Of a stretch of DNA of 64,000 nucleotides, positions 48,481-57,853 are shown one piece after another. The position numbers and the translations under genes are program-made. Positions within the stretch are counted from its first letter, which is position 1, and every line of letters begins with the position of its first letter. Origin of the DNA: DASZMJ01 sp035551935 (GTDB lineage Bacteria; Planctomycetota; Planctomycetia; Isosphaerales; Isosphaeraceae); contig DASZMJ010000186.1 in NCBI GenBank assembly GCA_035551935.1, forward strand, positions 1-64,000, given 5' to 3'. Under the pieces are notes generated by a model, which was not told the DNA's origin, ran no database searches, and worked only from the letters and a program-made list of their open reading frames with translations.

Positions 48481-49536
48481 ATGCCCGAGGAACGGACTCA
48501 GGAGCCCTCGAAACGCCGACGCCAGCAGGCTCGGGGACAGGGATTCGTCGCCCGGAGCGGCGACCTCTCCACCGCGGCCGGTTTGCTGGCGGCCCTGGGC
48601 TTGCTGGGACTCTGGGGCGACGACCTCGCGACGGCCTTGATCGCGGCCATCCGCGCCCCCTGGGTCGAGACGCCCCTGCTCTCGCTCGACGCGGCCGAGG
48701 TCGTCGGTCGACTCCGGGGGTTGGCGCTGGGGGTGGGGCTGCCACTCCTGGGGATCGTCGGCGGGTCGGTCCTGGCGGCGGTCGCGGCGCATCAAGGGCA
48801 GGTCGGCGGCCTGTTTGTGCCCGGACTACTCGCCCCGGACCCGGCCCGGTTGTGGGGCGGGGGCTCGGGGACTGGCCTGTTTTCGAGGATGGGCCGCGGG
48901 GCGTGGTCCCTGGCCAAGGCGGGGGTGATCGTCCTCGTCGCGGCCTGGACCCTGCGCGTCTCCTGGTCGCGCATGGGAGCCCTCGCCGGCCTCGACACGC
49001 CGGCGCTCGCCCGCGCCTCGGCGAGCCTGCTCCGCGCCGCGCTCTGGCCCCTGGCCGCGGCGACCCTGGCCCTCGGCCTCCTCGATTACGTCCTCCAGTC
49101 CCAGCGGTTCGAGGCGATGTTGCGGACCACCCCCGAGGAGCACCGCGAGGACCTCCGCGCCGTCGAGGGCGACCCCGCCTTGCGGAGCCGACGTCGACGC
49201 CTGGCCGAGTCCTGGCGACGCGACCCCGCCGAGGCCCTCGTCGGCGCCTCGTTCCTGTTGACCGGCCCCGCCGGCCTGACCCTCGTGCTCGGCGGCGGCC
49301 CCCCTCCCCGCCTCGTGACCGTCCTCCACGTCGCCCGCGGCCCCTCCGGCTCCCTCCTCCGCCGCTCCTCCCTCCGCGCCGGCCTCCCCCTGATCGCTTC
49401 CCCCCTCCTCGCCCGCTCCCTCTCCACCCGCCGCCCCGACGGCCTGACGCTCCCCCCCGACCTCGCCGCCGAACTGGCCAGGGTGTGGCCGCGGGAAAGA
49501 GAGCGATCCGCAGATAACACGGATTTGAACAGATGA
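48481..49536 (+). CDS. flhB: Flagellar export switch protein FlhB lacking the NPTH site
   Basis: This 351-residue protein has an N-terminal EERTQEPSKRRRQQARGQGFVARSGDLSTA, four membrane segments and a C-terminal cytosolic domain. FlhB normally self-cleaves at NPTH between Asn and Pro to switch substrate class. Here the aligned strand reads LLTGPAGLTLVLGG: residues 262-265 are GPAG (codons at 49264-49275), so Asn and His are lost. Downstream SLRAGLPLIASPLLARSL and ELARVWPRERE keep the FlhB pattern. The last residues, from an otherwise ordinary frame, are polar. Self-cleavage should not occur. Confidence 0.9.
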   Translation: MPEERTQEPSKRRRQQARGQGFVARSGDLSTAAGLLAALGLLGLWGDDLATALIAAIRAPWVETPLLSLDAAEVVGRLRGLALGVGLPLLGIVGGSVLAAVAAHQGQVGGLFVPGLLAPDPARLWGGGSGTGLFSRMGRGAWSLAKAGVIVLVAAWTLRVSWSRMGALAGLDTPALARASASLLRAALWPLAAATLALGLLDYVLQSQRFEAMLRTTPEEHREDLRAVEGDPALRSRRRRLAESWRRDPAEALVGASFLLTGPAGLTLVLGGGPPPRLVTVLHVARGPSGSLLRRSSLRAGLPLIASPLLARSLSTRRPDGLTLPPDLAAELARVWPRERERSADNTDLNR

Positions 49537-49600
49537 GGAAGAATAGAGAATAGGTGTCGGGCGGCAGAAGACCGCAACCCCTGCCAACCAGCCACCGGCC

Positions 49601-49996
49601 TCAGCGCCGGATGCTCATCGTGGCGAGCGTCACGGTGACGACCATCGTGACGAGGAAGGCCGTGAGGAACCAGAAGAACAGCGACCAGCGCCCCATCCCG
49701 AAGCCCAGGCGGAGCAGCCGGTGGACGGGCCGGCCGTCGTCGAGGCGGCGACGGACCGCGTCCTTGAGCGACAGCAGTAGCACCAGCCCCGCGCCCACGA
49801 CGGCCGAGATCGCGCCGACGACCGCGATCGTCGTCTCCGACAGCTCCACGCCCTCCAGCCGCCCGTCTCTGATCCCCCGGACCAGTGACACCACGACGAC
49901 GAACGCCGCCACCCCCGCCCCCGCGCCCATCTTCAGCCCCAGCGCGCGGTCGCCCCGGAAGATGTCGTCGATCTCGTCGCGGAAGGGGATTCGCAT
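49601..49996 (-). CDS. Small membrane protein, unknown function
   Basis: This is a 131-residue protein with three or four hydrophobic segments (KMGAGAGVAAFVVVVSLV, TTIAVVGAISAVVGAGLVLLLSL, and FFWFLTAFLVTMVVTVTLATM). The start has a charged segment, FRDEIDDIFRGDRALGL. No family known to me. It lies on the opposite strand to the flagellar genes, at the edge of the inverted insertion between flhB and flhA, and 33 bases past the stop-proximal side of the TPR-like gene. Confidence 0.7.
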   Translation of the reverse strand: MRIPFRDEIDDIFRGDRALGLKMGAGAGVAAFVVVVSLVRGIRDGRLEGVELSETTIAVVGAISAVVGAGLVLLLSLKDAVRRRLDDGRPVHRLLRLGFGMGRWSLFFWFLTAFLVTMVVTVTLATMSIRR

Positions 49997-50029
49997 GGGA
50001 GACTCTCCGGCCCGATCGCTCGCGGTCGG

Positions 50030-51793
50030 TCAAGGGGCCTTCTTTTCCGTCGACTTGGCGTCGCGCGCGGCGGCCTCGGCGATGCCGATCAGAGCCGATG
50101 AGCGAGCCTCCGGGTCGGGGAGGCGATCGAGCAGGCCGAGTGCCGCGTCGATCTCGCCGGCTCGGGCGTGGGAGAGGATCACGTCCTGGAGCTTGCTGGC
50201 GGCGAGGGCCTTGGTCGGGTCGGAATCGATGAGGCGGAGCGCGGTGGCCCGGTCGTTGGCATCGAGCAGGTCGTCGATGACGTCGCCGAGAATATGGGAC
50301 CGGGTGACTTTACTCAGTTGCTCGATCACGGGCTTGACGGGCGGATCGGGAAGAGCCTTTTCGGCCTCGGCGGCGTCGTCGGCCACCGTGTCGGCCGTCT
50401 TGATGGCCGAGGCGAGGTCGCCGGCCATCGCGTAGGCCGTGGCGATCTCCTTCCAGGTGTCGAGTTCGACGACCATCCCGTCCTCGGAGGCGGATTTAGC
50501 CAGGTCGGTCGCCTCCCGGAGGCACCGCCGCGCCCCCTCGACGTCGCCGCGGACAGCCCTGGCCGAGCCGAGGACTGCCAGGCCGCCGACATGGTGCATC
50601 TTGGCCTTGAGGCGCCGGGCTTCCAGAGCTTCCTTCGCGTCCTCGTCCTGCTCCTTACCCGGCGGAGGTGCGGGCATGGCGTCGGCCTCGGCGGCGATGG
50701 CGGCGACAGACCGCGTCACGCGGTCGATGTCGCCGGCGCGGGCCTGGAGCTTGGCGATCTCCAGCAACCATTGGCCGTTCGGTACACCCGGGGCGAGTTC
50801 GGCGCGCTCGGCGAGGCCTTCGCCGGCCTCGCGGAGCAGGTCGCGGGCCGCCTCCTTGTCGCCGGCCTCGATTCGCGCCCCGGCGATATCGATCAGCGCG
50901 ATGATGCGGAAGAGGTCGCTCCGATCCTTGCCGCCGATCGATCTGACGAGCGTAGTGGCCGCGTCGAAGTCGCCCAGCCTCGCGTCCCACTTGGCGACCC
51001 ATCCCAAGAGCGAGGGCTTGATAAAGTCGCCGTCGGCCTGGCCGGTTCCGTCCTTCATCATCTCGGCCTGCCGGCGGACCCAGTCGATGATGCGGTGGCC
51101 GTCCGCCCCGGGCACGATCCAGAGGGCGTCCCCCATGGCAGCCATGAGCTGGATGCTCGCGGAGAAGCCCTCGAGAATCTTGGACTCCTCGGCCAACTTC
51201 AGCGCCTCGGCGACGAACCCGGCCTCGGCCTGCTTACCGATGACGTGCGCCAGATGATAGCCCTCGGAGATGCCCGCCTTCCGCTCGTCGTCCGCCTTGA
51301 TCGTCGCAGCGAATCGGGCCGCCTCGGCGAACGTCTCGCGGGCGGCGGCCAGGTCACCGGCGCGGGCCTGCTTCAGGGCGATCTCGGCGAGGTCGTGCGC
51401 GCGGACGAGGCCCTCGAGGGCATCGTTGGCCAGGAGCGACTCGCGGAAGGCATCGCGGGCGCCGGCCACGTCACCGGCGCGGCCCAGGCCCAGGCCGATC
51501 ATGGCGAAGGTCTGGGAACGTGTCCGCGCATCCTCGATGCTCTTGGCCATCAGCGCGGCCTTGTGCAGGTCATCGAGGGCCCCCTTCTTGTCCCCAGCCA
51601 GCGCCCGGGCGTTCCCCGTCTCGCCCAGCACCCAGGCCCGTGCCATGAGATCCTCGATCGCGTCGGCCTCCTTCGCGGTCCGCGCGACGGCGGCCCGGAA
51701 CTTCTCCCCCAGCTTCGGCGCCTCGGCGGCGGTCGCCGGGATCGGGCCGATGAGCAGGACCGCCGCGACGGCGGCGAGGATGGTACGCGACAT
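50030..51793 (-). CDS. Exported TPR/helical-repeat protein (paralog 2)
   Basis: This is a 587-residue protein. Signal peptide (MSRTILAAVAAVLLIGPIPATA), then a helical solenoid: QARAGDLAAARETFAEAARF, AGDKEAARDLLREAGEGLAE, RAVRGDVEGARRCLREATDLA, AMAGDLASAIKTADTV and HARAGEIDAALGLLDRLPDPE. The recurrent A-x-x-GD-x-x-A-A unit is TPR-like. No catalytic motif. Probably periplasmic scaffold. It is a clear paralog of the next upstream gene and lies 22 bases after it, so the two form an operon. Confidence 0.8.
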   Translation of the reverse strand: MSRTILAAVAAVLLIGPIPATAAEAPKLGEKFRAAVARTAKEADAIEDLMARAWVLGETGNARALAGDKKGALDDLHKAALMAKSIEDARTRSQTFAMIGLGLGRAGDVAGARDAFRESLLANDALEGLVRAHDLAEIALKQARAGDLAAARETFAEAARFAATIKADDERKAGISEGYHLAHVIGKQAEAGFVAEALKLAEESKILEGFSASIQLMAAMGDALWIVPGADGHRIIDWVRRQAEMMKDGTGQADGDFIKPSLLGWVAKWDARLGDFDAATTLVRSIGGKDRSDLFRIIALIDIAGARIEAGDKEAARDLLREAGEGLAERAELAPGVPNGQWLLEIAKLQARAGDIDRVTRSVAAIAAEADAMPAPPPGKEQDEDAKEALEARRLKAKMHHVGGLAVLGSARAVRGDVEGARRCLREATDLAKSASEDGMVVELDTWKEIATAYAMAGDLASAIKTADTVADDAAEAEKALPDPPVKPVIEQLSKVTRSHILGDVIDDLLDANDRATALRLIDSDPTKALAASKLQDVILSHARAGEIDAALGLLDRLPDPEARSSALIGIAEAAARDAKSTEKKAP

Positions 51794-51815
51794 GGCGATC
51801 GTTCTCCACTCCGGG

Positions 51816-53567
51816 TCAAGGGGCCTTCTTCTCGCGGCCCTGTTCGTTCGGCGATGGATCGGTGACGGCCTCCGCGATGGCGAGCAACGCGGAGGCGCGT
51901 AGGGCGGGGCCAGTCAAGCGATCGACGAGCTTGAGGGCGTTCTCGACGTCGCCGGCGCGTGCGTGGGAGACCGCGACGGCGCCCATGCGGTTCGGCAACA
52001 GGTAGCCGGTGGTGTCGGCGTCGATGAGGCGCAAGGCGGTGGCGCGGTCGTCGGCCTTGAGCAGGAGGTCGATGGCCTGGATGAGGATGACGGCCTTGCT
52101 CAACTCCCCCTGCCCTTCCTCCGCGACCTGGCCGTCGGGCTTAGGAGCCTCCTTGAGGAATGCGTCGATGGCCGCGGCCGCGGCCGCGGCGGCCTTGTCG
52201 GCCCCGTCTAGGTCGCCGGCCCGAGCCCGCGCGGCAACGATCTCGCTCCAGACTTCGAAACTACCGTGGCCCCCGCCCTTGCTGGACTCAGCGACGTCGG
52301 TCGCCTGGCGGAGGCCCTGCCGGGCCCCCTCGGCGTCGCCGCGGGCGGCCTTCGCCCCCGCCACGAGCACCAGGGCCCGGGCACGGTCGAGCCTGAGGCG
52401 GAGTCGATCGGCTTCTCGACTCTGCTTGACCAGTTCGTCGTCGTCCGCTTTCGGGGGGCCGACGAAGGTCATGTTGTCCTCGTCGGCCAGGGCGGAGGCC
52501 GTCCGCTCGGCGCCGTCGAGGTCGTCCGCGTGGACCTGGGCCCGGACCATCTCGAGTATCCGCTGATGGCTCGCGGAACGCCCGTTCGGTTGGTAGGCGC
52601 GGTTGAAGAGGTCGCGGAGATGATCGCGCGCGATCACCTTGTCGCCGACCCGGGCCCTGGCGTCCTCGATCGCGGTCAGGGCCTCCAGACGCCAGGCGTC
52701 GGCCTCATCCTCCCCGATCGACTCCGCGGCCCTCGCCGCCGCGTCGAAGTCGCCTATCCCGGCCTCCGCGCGGGCGATCCAGATGACGATGTCATCTCTG
52801 CGGGGATTCCGGTCGAAGATGCCGGTCCCGCCCTTCATCGCGTCGGCTTGCTCGTGGACCCAGGCGACGATGCGGCGCCGGTCGTCGCGTCCGACGAACG
52901 TCAGCGCCCTCTCCAGGTCGCCGAGCAAGGAGGTCGTCCCGAACTGGTCCTGGAGGAGCTTGGTCTCCTCGGCCATCCGCAGGCTCTCGGCGACGAAACC
53001 GGCCTTGAGATGGTCCTCGAAGACCCTGGAAAGCGCAAAGGTCCGCAGGGGAGAGACCTGTTTCTCCGGCTCGATCGCCCGGGCGCGTCGGAACGCCTCC
53101 GCGAAGGTCTCGCGGGCGGCAGCCTTGTCGCCGCCGCGGGCCTGCGCCAGGGCGACATCGGCGAGCTTGCCGGCGCCATTCATGGGGCCGTCGCTCGCAT
53201 CGCCGGCCCGGGCCGCCTCGCGGAAAGCGGCCTGAGCACTCTCCTTGTCGCCGGCGCGGGAGAGGCCGAGGCCGATCGTCGTGAAGGCGTCGGCGCGAGC
53301 ACCGGGGTCGTCGATCGTCGTGGCCGCTTCGGAGGCCTTGCGCAGGTCCGCGCGCGCGGCCTGGTTGTCGCCGGCGAGGGCGCGGGCGTTGCCGGTCTTG
53401 GCGAGCGCGGTGGCCCGGTCGGCGACCTTCTCGATCGCCTCGGCGTCCTTCGCCGCGCGGGCGACGGCGGCCTGGAACGTCTCCCCCAGCTTCGGCCCGT
53501 CCGCCGGCGCCGCGGCGATCGCGGCGAGGACCAGCAGGCCGGCGGCCGTCCGGATCGGGCGAGCCAT
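51816..53567 (-). CDS. Exported TPR/helical-repeat protein (paralog 1)
   Basis: This 583-residue protein is similar over its length to the gene downstream of it: signal (TAAGLLVLAAIAAAPADG), then KLGETFQAAVARAAKDAEAIEKVADRATALAKTGNARALAGDNQAARADLRKA, and many AxxGDxxxA repeats. Both end in a KKAP tail (GREKKAP here, TEKKAP in the paralog). It shares the opening PKLGExFxAAVAR motif with the other paralog. Tandem duplicates of this kind usually serve a related structural role; nothing in the sequence ties them to flagella except location. Confidence 0.8.
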   Translation of the reverse strand: MARPIRTAAGLLVLAAIAAAPADGPKLGETFQAAVARAAKDAEAIEKVADRATALAKTGNARALAGDNQAARADLRKASEAATTIDDPGARADAFTTIGLGLSRAGDKESAQAAFREAARAGDASDGPMNGAGKLADVALAQARGGDKAAARETFAEAFRRARAIEPEKQVSPLRTFALSRVFEDHLKAGFVAESLRMAEETKLLQDQFGTTSLLGDLERALTFVGRDDRRRIVAWVHEQADAMKGGTGIFDRNPRRDDIVIWIARAEAGIGDFDAAARAAESIGEDEADAWRLEALTAIEDARARVGDKVIARDHLRDLFNRAYQPNGRSASHQRILEMVRAQVHADDLDGAERTASALADEDNMTFVGPPKADDDELVKQSREADRLRLRLDRARALVLVAGAKAARGDAEGARQGLRQATDVAESSKGGGHGSFEVWSEIVAARARAGDLDGADKAAAAAAAAIDAFLKEAPKPDGQVAEEGQGELSKAVILIQAIDLLLKADDRATALRLIDADTTGYLLPNRMGAVAVSHARAGDVENALKLVDRLTGPALRASALLAIAEAVTDPSPNEQGREKKAP

Positions 53568-54350
53568 CGCGCGGGCCTCCGTGAAATGTTTGGATGGACC
53601 GATGACTCCCCGATCATCGGCACCCCGACGGCCCGAGTCAAGCGGGTGGCCCGTGGCCCTCGAAGTGCGCGAACAAGCACGGGGACAGGCACCTCCTCGG
53701 AGCCAGTCCCTTCTTCGTCGCAGGCATGCCCCGCGTGCCGTCCGCTTTCCCCGTCCCCGTCGCAGGCACGCTCCGCGTGCCGTCCGCCGATCCACAAGAG
53801 CATCTTTGGTGTCGGCGGACGGCACGCGGAGCGTGCCTGCGACGGGGAGAGGGTGTCGATCTTCCTCTCTCTCCCCCTGGGCTGACCGACCGTCACCCTC
53901 GGAGCGGCGCCGTCGAGGTCCCCGCCGTCGGCCCGGCTTCGTCGCAGGCACGCTCGGCGTGCCGTCCGCAATCCACAACCCGGTGGGGTGGCGGACGGCA
54001 CGCGGAGCGTGCCTGCTACGGGGAAAAGGGACGGTCGGTCTGCCCCCTGGGAGAGGGCCGGGGTGAGGGTCCGATCCAATGACCACCGGCCCGCCGTCGG
54101 CGCCGAGACGAGATCGGGCTGGACAGTGGGGGCGGGCCGGTGTATCGTCCCCGCCGCACGTCCGACGACGCTCACCCAATCCGAATATCGAGAGTCCCCG
54201 CGGATCGGGCCGGTCCTAGAGGACGGGTACGACCCGCGATCGACACCAAGGTCCCCGCGCCGGCCGGGCAAGGATGCGAGGCCGGCGCGGGGGCGCCCCT
54301 CGCGTGGCCATTCCCGGCCGCCGCGACCGCGGTACGAGTTGGAGAGACGG
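53568..54350. other. Repeat-filled intergenic region upstream of flhA
   Basis: Nearly 800 bases between the TPR operon start and flhA, transcribed divergently. It holds an array of GTAG/GTCG palindromes (listed separately) and beyond them a GC-rich stretch with the flhA leader. No gene is convincing; the open frames simply read through the repeats. Confidence 0.6.
53716..54023. repeat. Array of REPIN-like palindromes
   Basis: Three elements related to the 8018-8106 repeat: a half unit near 53716-53745, a full pair with perfect 36-base arms (53755-53790 and 53812-53847), and a third pair (about 53940-53969 with 53991-54023) whose arms mismatch at two sites. The core hairpin GGCACGC TCC GCGTGCC is shared. 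The head tetranucleotide is GTCG in the perfect pair and on the left of the third, and GTAG on its right. Confidence 0.85.
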
Positions 54351-56534
54351 ATGCCCTCCGCGCCGAACAGCAACGGTATCGGCAACGGCAACAGCAACGC
54401 CGACGACACCTGGTCGAGGCTGGCGGCCCTGCTGATGCCGGCGACGATCGTCGGCGCGATCCTCGTGTTCGTCATCCCGATCCCGCCGGGCCTGCTCGAC
54501 GTGCTCCTGGCGGCCAACATCACGCTCGCCGTGCTCGTGCTGCTGACCGTGCTGGCGATCAAGAGCCCGCAGGACTTCGGCGCCTTCCCGACCATCCTGC
54601 TGACGACGACGCTGACGCGGCTGGTCCTGAACGTCGCCACCACGAGGCTGATCCTCACGCGCGGCGGCGAGCACGGCCTCGAGGCGGCCGGCGGCGTGGT
54701 GCGGGCCTTCGGCGAGTTCGTCGCGGGCGACCGCCTGGTCGTCGGCATCGTCCTGTTCGCGATCATCGTCGTCATCCAGTTCGCCGTCATCACCAAGGGC
54801 GCCACCCGCATCAGCGAGGTCGCGGCGCGGTTCATGCTCGACGGCCTGCCCGGCCGCCAGATGGCCATCGACGCCGACCTGCACGCCGGCCTGATCGACC
54901 AGGGCGAGGCCCTCCGTCGCCGCGAGGCCGTGTACCGCCAGGCCGACTTCTTCGGCGCCATGGACGGCGCCGGCAAGTTCGTCCGCGGCGACGCCGTCGC
55001 CGGCGTGGTGATCGTCCTCGTGAACATCAGCGCCGGGCTTTATCTCGGCGTCGTGAATCACGGCATGGGGCTGGCCGAGGCGGCGAACGTCTTCAGCAAG
55101 CTGACGATCGGCGACGGCCTGGTGACGCAGGTGCCGGCGTTCCTGATCTCCTTGGCGGCGGGCCTGATCGTCACGCGGTCGTCGGCCGAGTCGGACCTCG
55201 GCCGCGACATCGTCGGCCAGCTCTTCGGCCGATCGCAGGTGCTCGGCGTCGCGGCGACGTTCCTCGTCCTGCTGTCGTTCACCGCGTTGCCGAAGGTGCC
55301 GCTGTTGACCCTGGCCGCGGCCTTGGGCACCGGGTCGGTGGTCCTGGCCATGCGACGGCCGCGACCCGACGAGCCGAGCCGCGACGAGCCCGAGCCGGCC
55401 TCTGCATCGGCCCCTCAGGCCGCGGCGCCGGTGGCGGTCGAGGGGACGTCGGATCGGATGGAGGATTTGCTCCATGTCGATCCACTCGAACTGGAGATCG
55501 GTTATCGGTTGATCGCGCTGGCCGACCCGACGCGCGGCGGGGACTTGCTCGACCGGATCCGGCAGGTCCGGCAGCGGGTGGCGCGGGAGCTGGGGCTGAT
55601 CGTGCCGCAGGTGCGCATCCGCGACGAGATGGGCCTGGGGCCGCACGAGTACCGGATCAAGATCCGGGGCGCCGCGGTCGGCCAGGGGGTGGCGTACGCG
55701 GGCCGGTTGCTGGCCGTGCCGCCGGCGGGGATGGTCGCGCGGCCCGACGGCCGCGACGGCGTCGACCCGGCCACCGGCCAGCCCGCGGTCTGGATCCACG
55801 CCGACGGCCGCGAGGTCGCCGAGCTCGCCGGCTGCCGGATCCTCGAGGCCTCGGCGGCCGTCGCCGGCCACTTCGGCGAGATCGTCACCGCGCACGCCGA
55901 CGAGCTGATGACCCACGAGCAGGTCGGCCGCCTGCTCGACCGCGCCCGCGCCACCTCGCCGGGCCTGGTCGACGAGGTCGTGCCCGCCTTGCTCCGCGCC
56001 GGCGAGGTCCAGCGGGTCTTGCAGAACCTCTTGCGCGAACGCGTGAGCATCCGCGACCTGGAGACGATCCTCGAGGCCCTCGCCGAGCACGCCGGCCGGA
56101 CCCGCGACACCGACGCCCTGACCGAGCACGTGCGGGCGGCCCTCGGCCGTCGGATCACGCAGCAATACCGCGGGCCCGACGGCCGGCTCCGGGTCGTGGC
56201 ATTGGGGCGGTCGCTCGAGGCGCGGCTGGCCGCCGCGGGGGCCGAGGCGCGGCCGGCGGCGGCGCTGGGCGCCGACGCGACCCGCTCGGTCGTCCGCGCC
56301 GTGGCGCAGGCCGTCGGCCTCTTGGTCGATGCCGGGCACCCGCCCGTCGTCCTCGCCGCGGCCGAGGCCCGGCCCGTGCTCAAGGACCTCACCCGCGCCG
56401 ACCTGCCCCGACTCGCCGTCCTCAGCCAGCGCGAGATCCCCCGCGACACCCCCGTCGAGTCGATCAACACCGTCGTCGACGACGACACGCCCGTCGTCAC
56501 GAGCTACTCAACCGCCGCGGGAGTCTCTTATTAA
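54351..56534 (+). CDS. flhA: Flagellar export protein FlhA
   Basis: This is a 727-residue protein. The N-terminal half has eight membrane segments with VLVLLTVLAIKSPQDFGAFPTILLTTTLTRLVLNVATTRLIL, ITKGATRISEVAARFMLDGLPGRQMAIDADLHAGLID (the FHIPEP loop) and VTQVPAFLISLAAGLIVTRSS. A Pro/Ala linker (~350-375) precedes the cytosolic domain: DLLHVDPLELEIGYRLIALAD and VPQVRIRDEMGLGPHEYRI, which binds export chaperones. Length is normal. ATG at 54351 has GGAGAG upstream. It is the second flagellar segment, after the inverted insertion. Confidence 0.97.
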   Translation: MPSAPNSNGIGNGNSNADDTWSRLAALLMPATIVGAILVFVIPIPPGLLDVLLAANITLAVLVLLTVLAIKSPQDFGAFPTILLTTTLTRLVLNVATTRLILTRGGEHGLEAAGGVVRAFGEFVAGDRLVVGIVLFAIIVVIQFAVITKGATRISEVAARFMLDGLPGRQMAIDADLHAGLIDQGEALRRREAVYRQADFFGAMDGAGKFVRGDAVAGVVIVLVNISAGLYLGVVNHGMGLAEAANVFSKLTIGDGLVTQVPAFLISLAAGLIVTRSSAESDLGRDIVGQLFGRSQVLGVAATFLVLLSFTALPKVPLLTLAAALGTGSVVLAMRRPRPDEPSRDEPEPASASAPQAAAPVAVEGTSDRMEDLLHVDPLELEIGYRLIALADPTRGGDLLDRIRQVRQRVARELGLIVPQVRIRDEMGLGPHEYRIKIRGAAVGQGVAYAGRLLAVPPAGMVARPDGRDGVDPATGQPAVWIHADGREVAELAGCRILEASAAVAGHFGEIVTAHADELMTHEQVGRLLDRARATSPGLVDEVVPALLRAGEVQRVLQNLLRERVSIRDLETILEALAEHAGRTRDTDALTEHVRAALGRRITQQYRGPDGRLRVVALGRSLEARLAAAGAEARPAAALGADATRSVVRAVAQAVGLLVDAGHPPVVLAAAEARPVLKDLTRADLPRLAVLSQREIPRDTPVESINTVVDDDTPVVTSYSTAAGVSY

Positions 56535-56544
56535 AAGTAGGAAA

Positions 56545-56670
56545 AAGTGCGGAGTGCGGAGTGCTGAGCGGGAAGAAAACGGGAAGGCAGAACGGGGCGA
56601 GATAGGACGAGGAACGGAACGACGATGGAAAAGCCGACACTCCGCACTCCGCACTCCGCACTCCGCACTT
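56545..56670. repeat. Short inverted-repeat element overlapping the flhF start
   Basis: AAGTGCGGAGTGCGGAGTGC (56545-56564) is matched perfectly by its complement at 56651-56670. The right arm extends the CTCCGCA unit for several more copies from 56638. The ~85 bases between carry the flhF ATG (56625). The right arm is translated as LRTPHSALRTSR, the start of FlhF. Confidence 0.85.
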
Positions 56671-57779
56671 CTCGCACGTTCCGGGCGGGGACGCTGAAGG
56701 AGGCGCTGGCGCAGGTGCGGAGGGACCTGGGGGGTGAGGCGGTGATCCTCGGCACGCGCGAGGTCCGGAGGCGACGGCTCTTCGGGCTCGGCCGCCGCGA
56801 GCTGATCGAGGTGACGGCCGCCGACGGCGCGGCGCCGGCGGCCCTCGGCGGCGCGGATGCGCTCTCGGCCGAGGCGCGCGAGGCGCTCCACGCGAAGTTC
56901 GGCGAGCAGCTCAGCCGGTTGCACTCGATGGTCGAGGACCTGAGCCGCCAGGGCCGGATCGAGCACCTGCTGCCCGACCTGCCCGCAGGGCTCGTCCCGT
57001 CGTACGCGAGCCTCCTGGAGGCCGAGGTCCCCGAGCCCTTGGCGCGGCGACTGGTGCGGGTGGTCGCCGACCGGCTCGAGCCCGACGAGGCGAACGACGC
57101 GGGCGCCGTCCGCGACGCGGTGCTCGCCGCGGTCGAGGCGTGCCTGCCGATCGCCCCGCCGATCGCCGCCGTCGCCGGCACGCGACGGGTCGTGGCGCTG
57201 GTCGGGCCGACGGGCGTCGGCAAGACGACGACGGTGGCCAAGCTCGCCGCCAACTTCAAGCTCGTCCACGGCCTGCGGCCGGGGCTCGTCACCGTCGACA
57301 CCTACCGGATCGCCGCCGTCGAGCAGCTCCGCACGTATGCCGAGATCATCAGCCTCCCATTGGCCGTCGCCAACGCCCCCGGCGAGATGCGGCGAGCGAT
57401 CCAGGAACTTGGGGATGTCGATCTCGTCCTCATCGACACGGCGGGGCGCAGCCCGCGCGACGAGGTGAAGATCCGCGAGCTGGCCGCGTTCCTCGCCGAG
57501 GCGAAGCCCGACGAGATCCACCTGGTCCTCAGCGCCGTGGCCGGCGAGCGGAGCCTGCGCGCCGCGGTCGAGCGGTTCGCCGTCGTCCAGGCCGACCGGC
57601 TGATCCTCACCAAGCTCGACGAGGCCGACTGCCTCGGCGGCATCCTCGCCCTGCTCGGCCAGGCCAACCGCCCCGTCAGCTACCTGACCACCGGCCAGGC
57701 CGTCCCCGACGACCTCGAGCCCGCCGACCGCCGCCGCCTCGCGCGGCTGATCCTGGGCCAGGAGGAAGTCGGGCACTGA
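56625..57779 (+). CDS. flhF: Flagellar SRP-like GTPase FlhF
   Basis: This is a 384-residue protein. After a basic leader (EKPTLRTPHSALRTSR) comes TFRAGTLKEALAQVRRDLGGEAVILGTREV, the usual FlhF N-terminal region. The NG domain has G1 GPTGVGKTTT (residues ~194-203), DTYRIAAVEQLRTYAEII, G3 VLIDTAGRSPRDE, and G4 LTKLDEADC. FlhF sets flagellar number and place with FlhG. The ATG at 56625 lies inside an inverted-repeat element; no other start codon is found between it and the conserved domain. Confidence 0.95.
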   Translation: MEKPTLRTPHSALRTSRTFRAGTLKEALAQVRRDLGGEAVILGTREVRRRRLFGLGRRELIEVTAADGAAPAALGGADALSAEAREALHAKFGEQLSRLHSMVEDLSRQGRIEHLLPDLPAGLVPSYASLLEAEVPEPLARRLVRVVADRLEPDEANDAGAVRDAVLAAVEACLPIAPPIAAVAGTRRVVALVGPTGVGKTTTVAKLAANFKLVHGLRPGLVTVDTYRIAAVEQLRTYAEIISLPLAVANAPGEMRRAIQELGDVDLVLIDTAGRSPRDEVKIRELAAFLAEAKPDEIHLVLSAVAGERSLRAAVERFAVVQADRLILTKLDEADCLGGILALLGQANRPVSYLTTGQAVPDDLEPADRRRLARLILGQEEVGH

Positions 57780-57853
57780 TCCCCTCCCCCGATGGCGGAT
57801 GACCCATGGCCGACGAACGCGGCCTGACGGTCGCGAAAAGGACCCATAAAATC

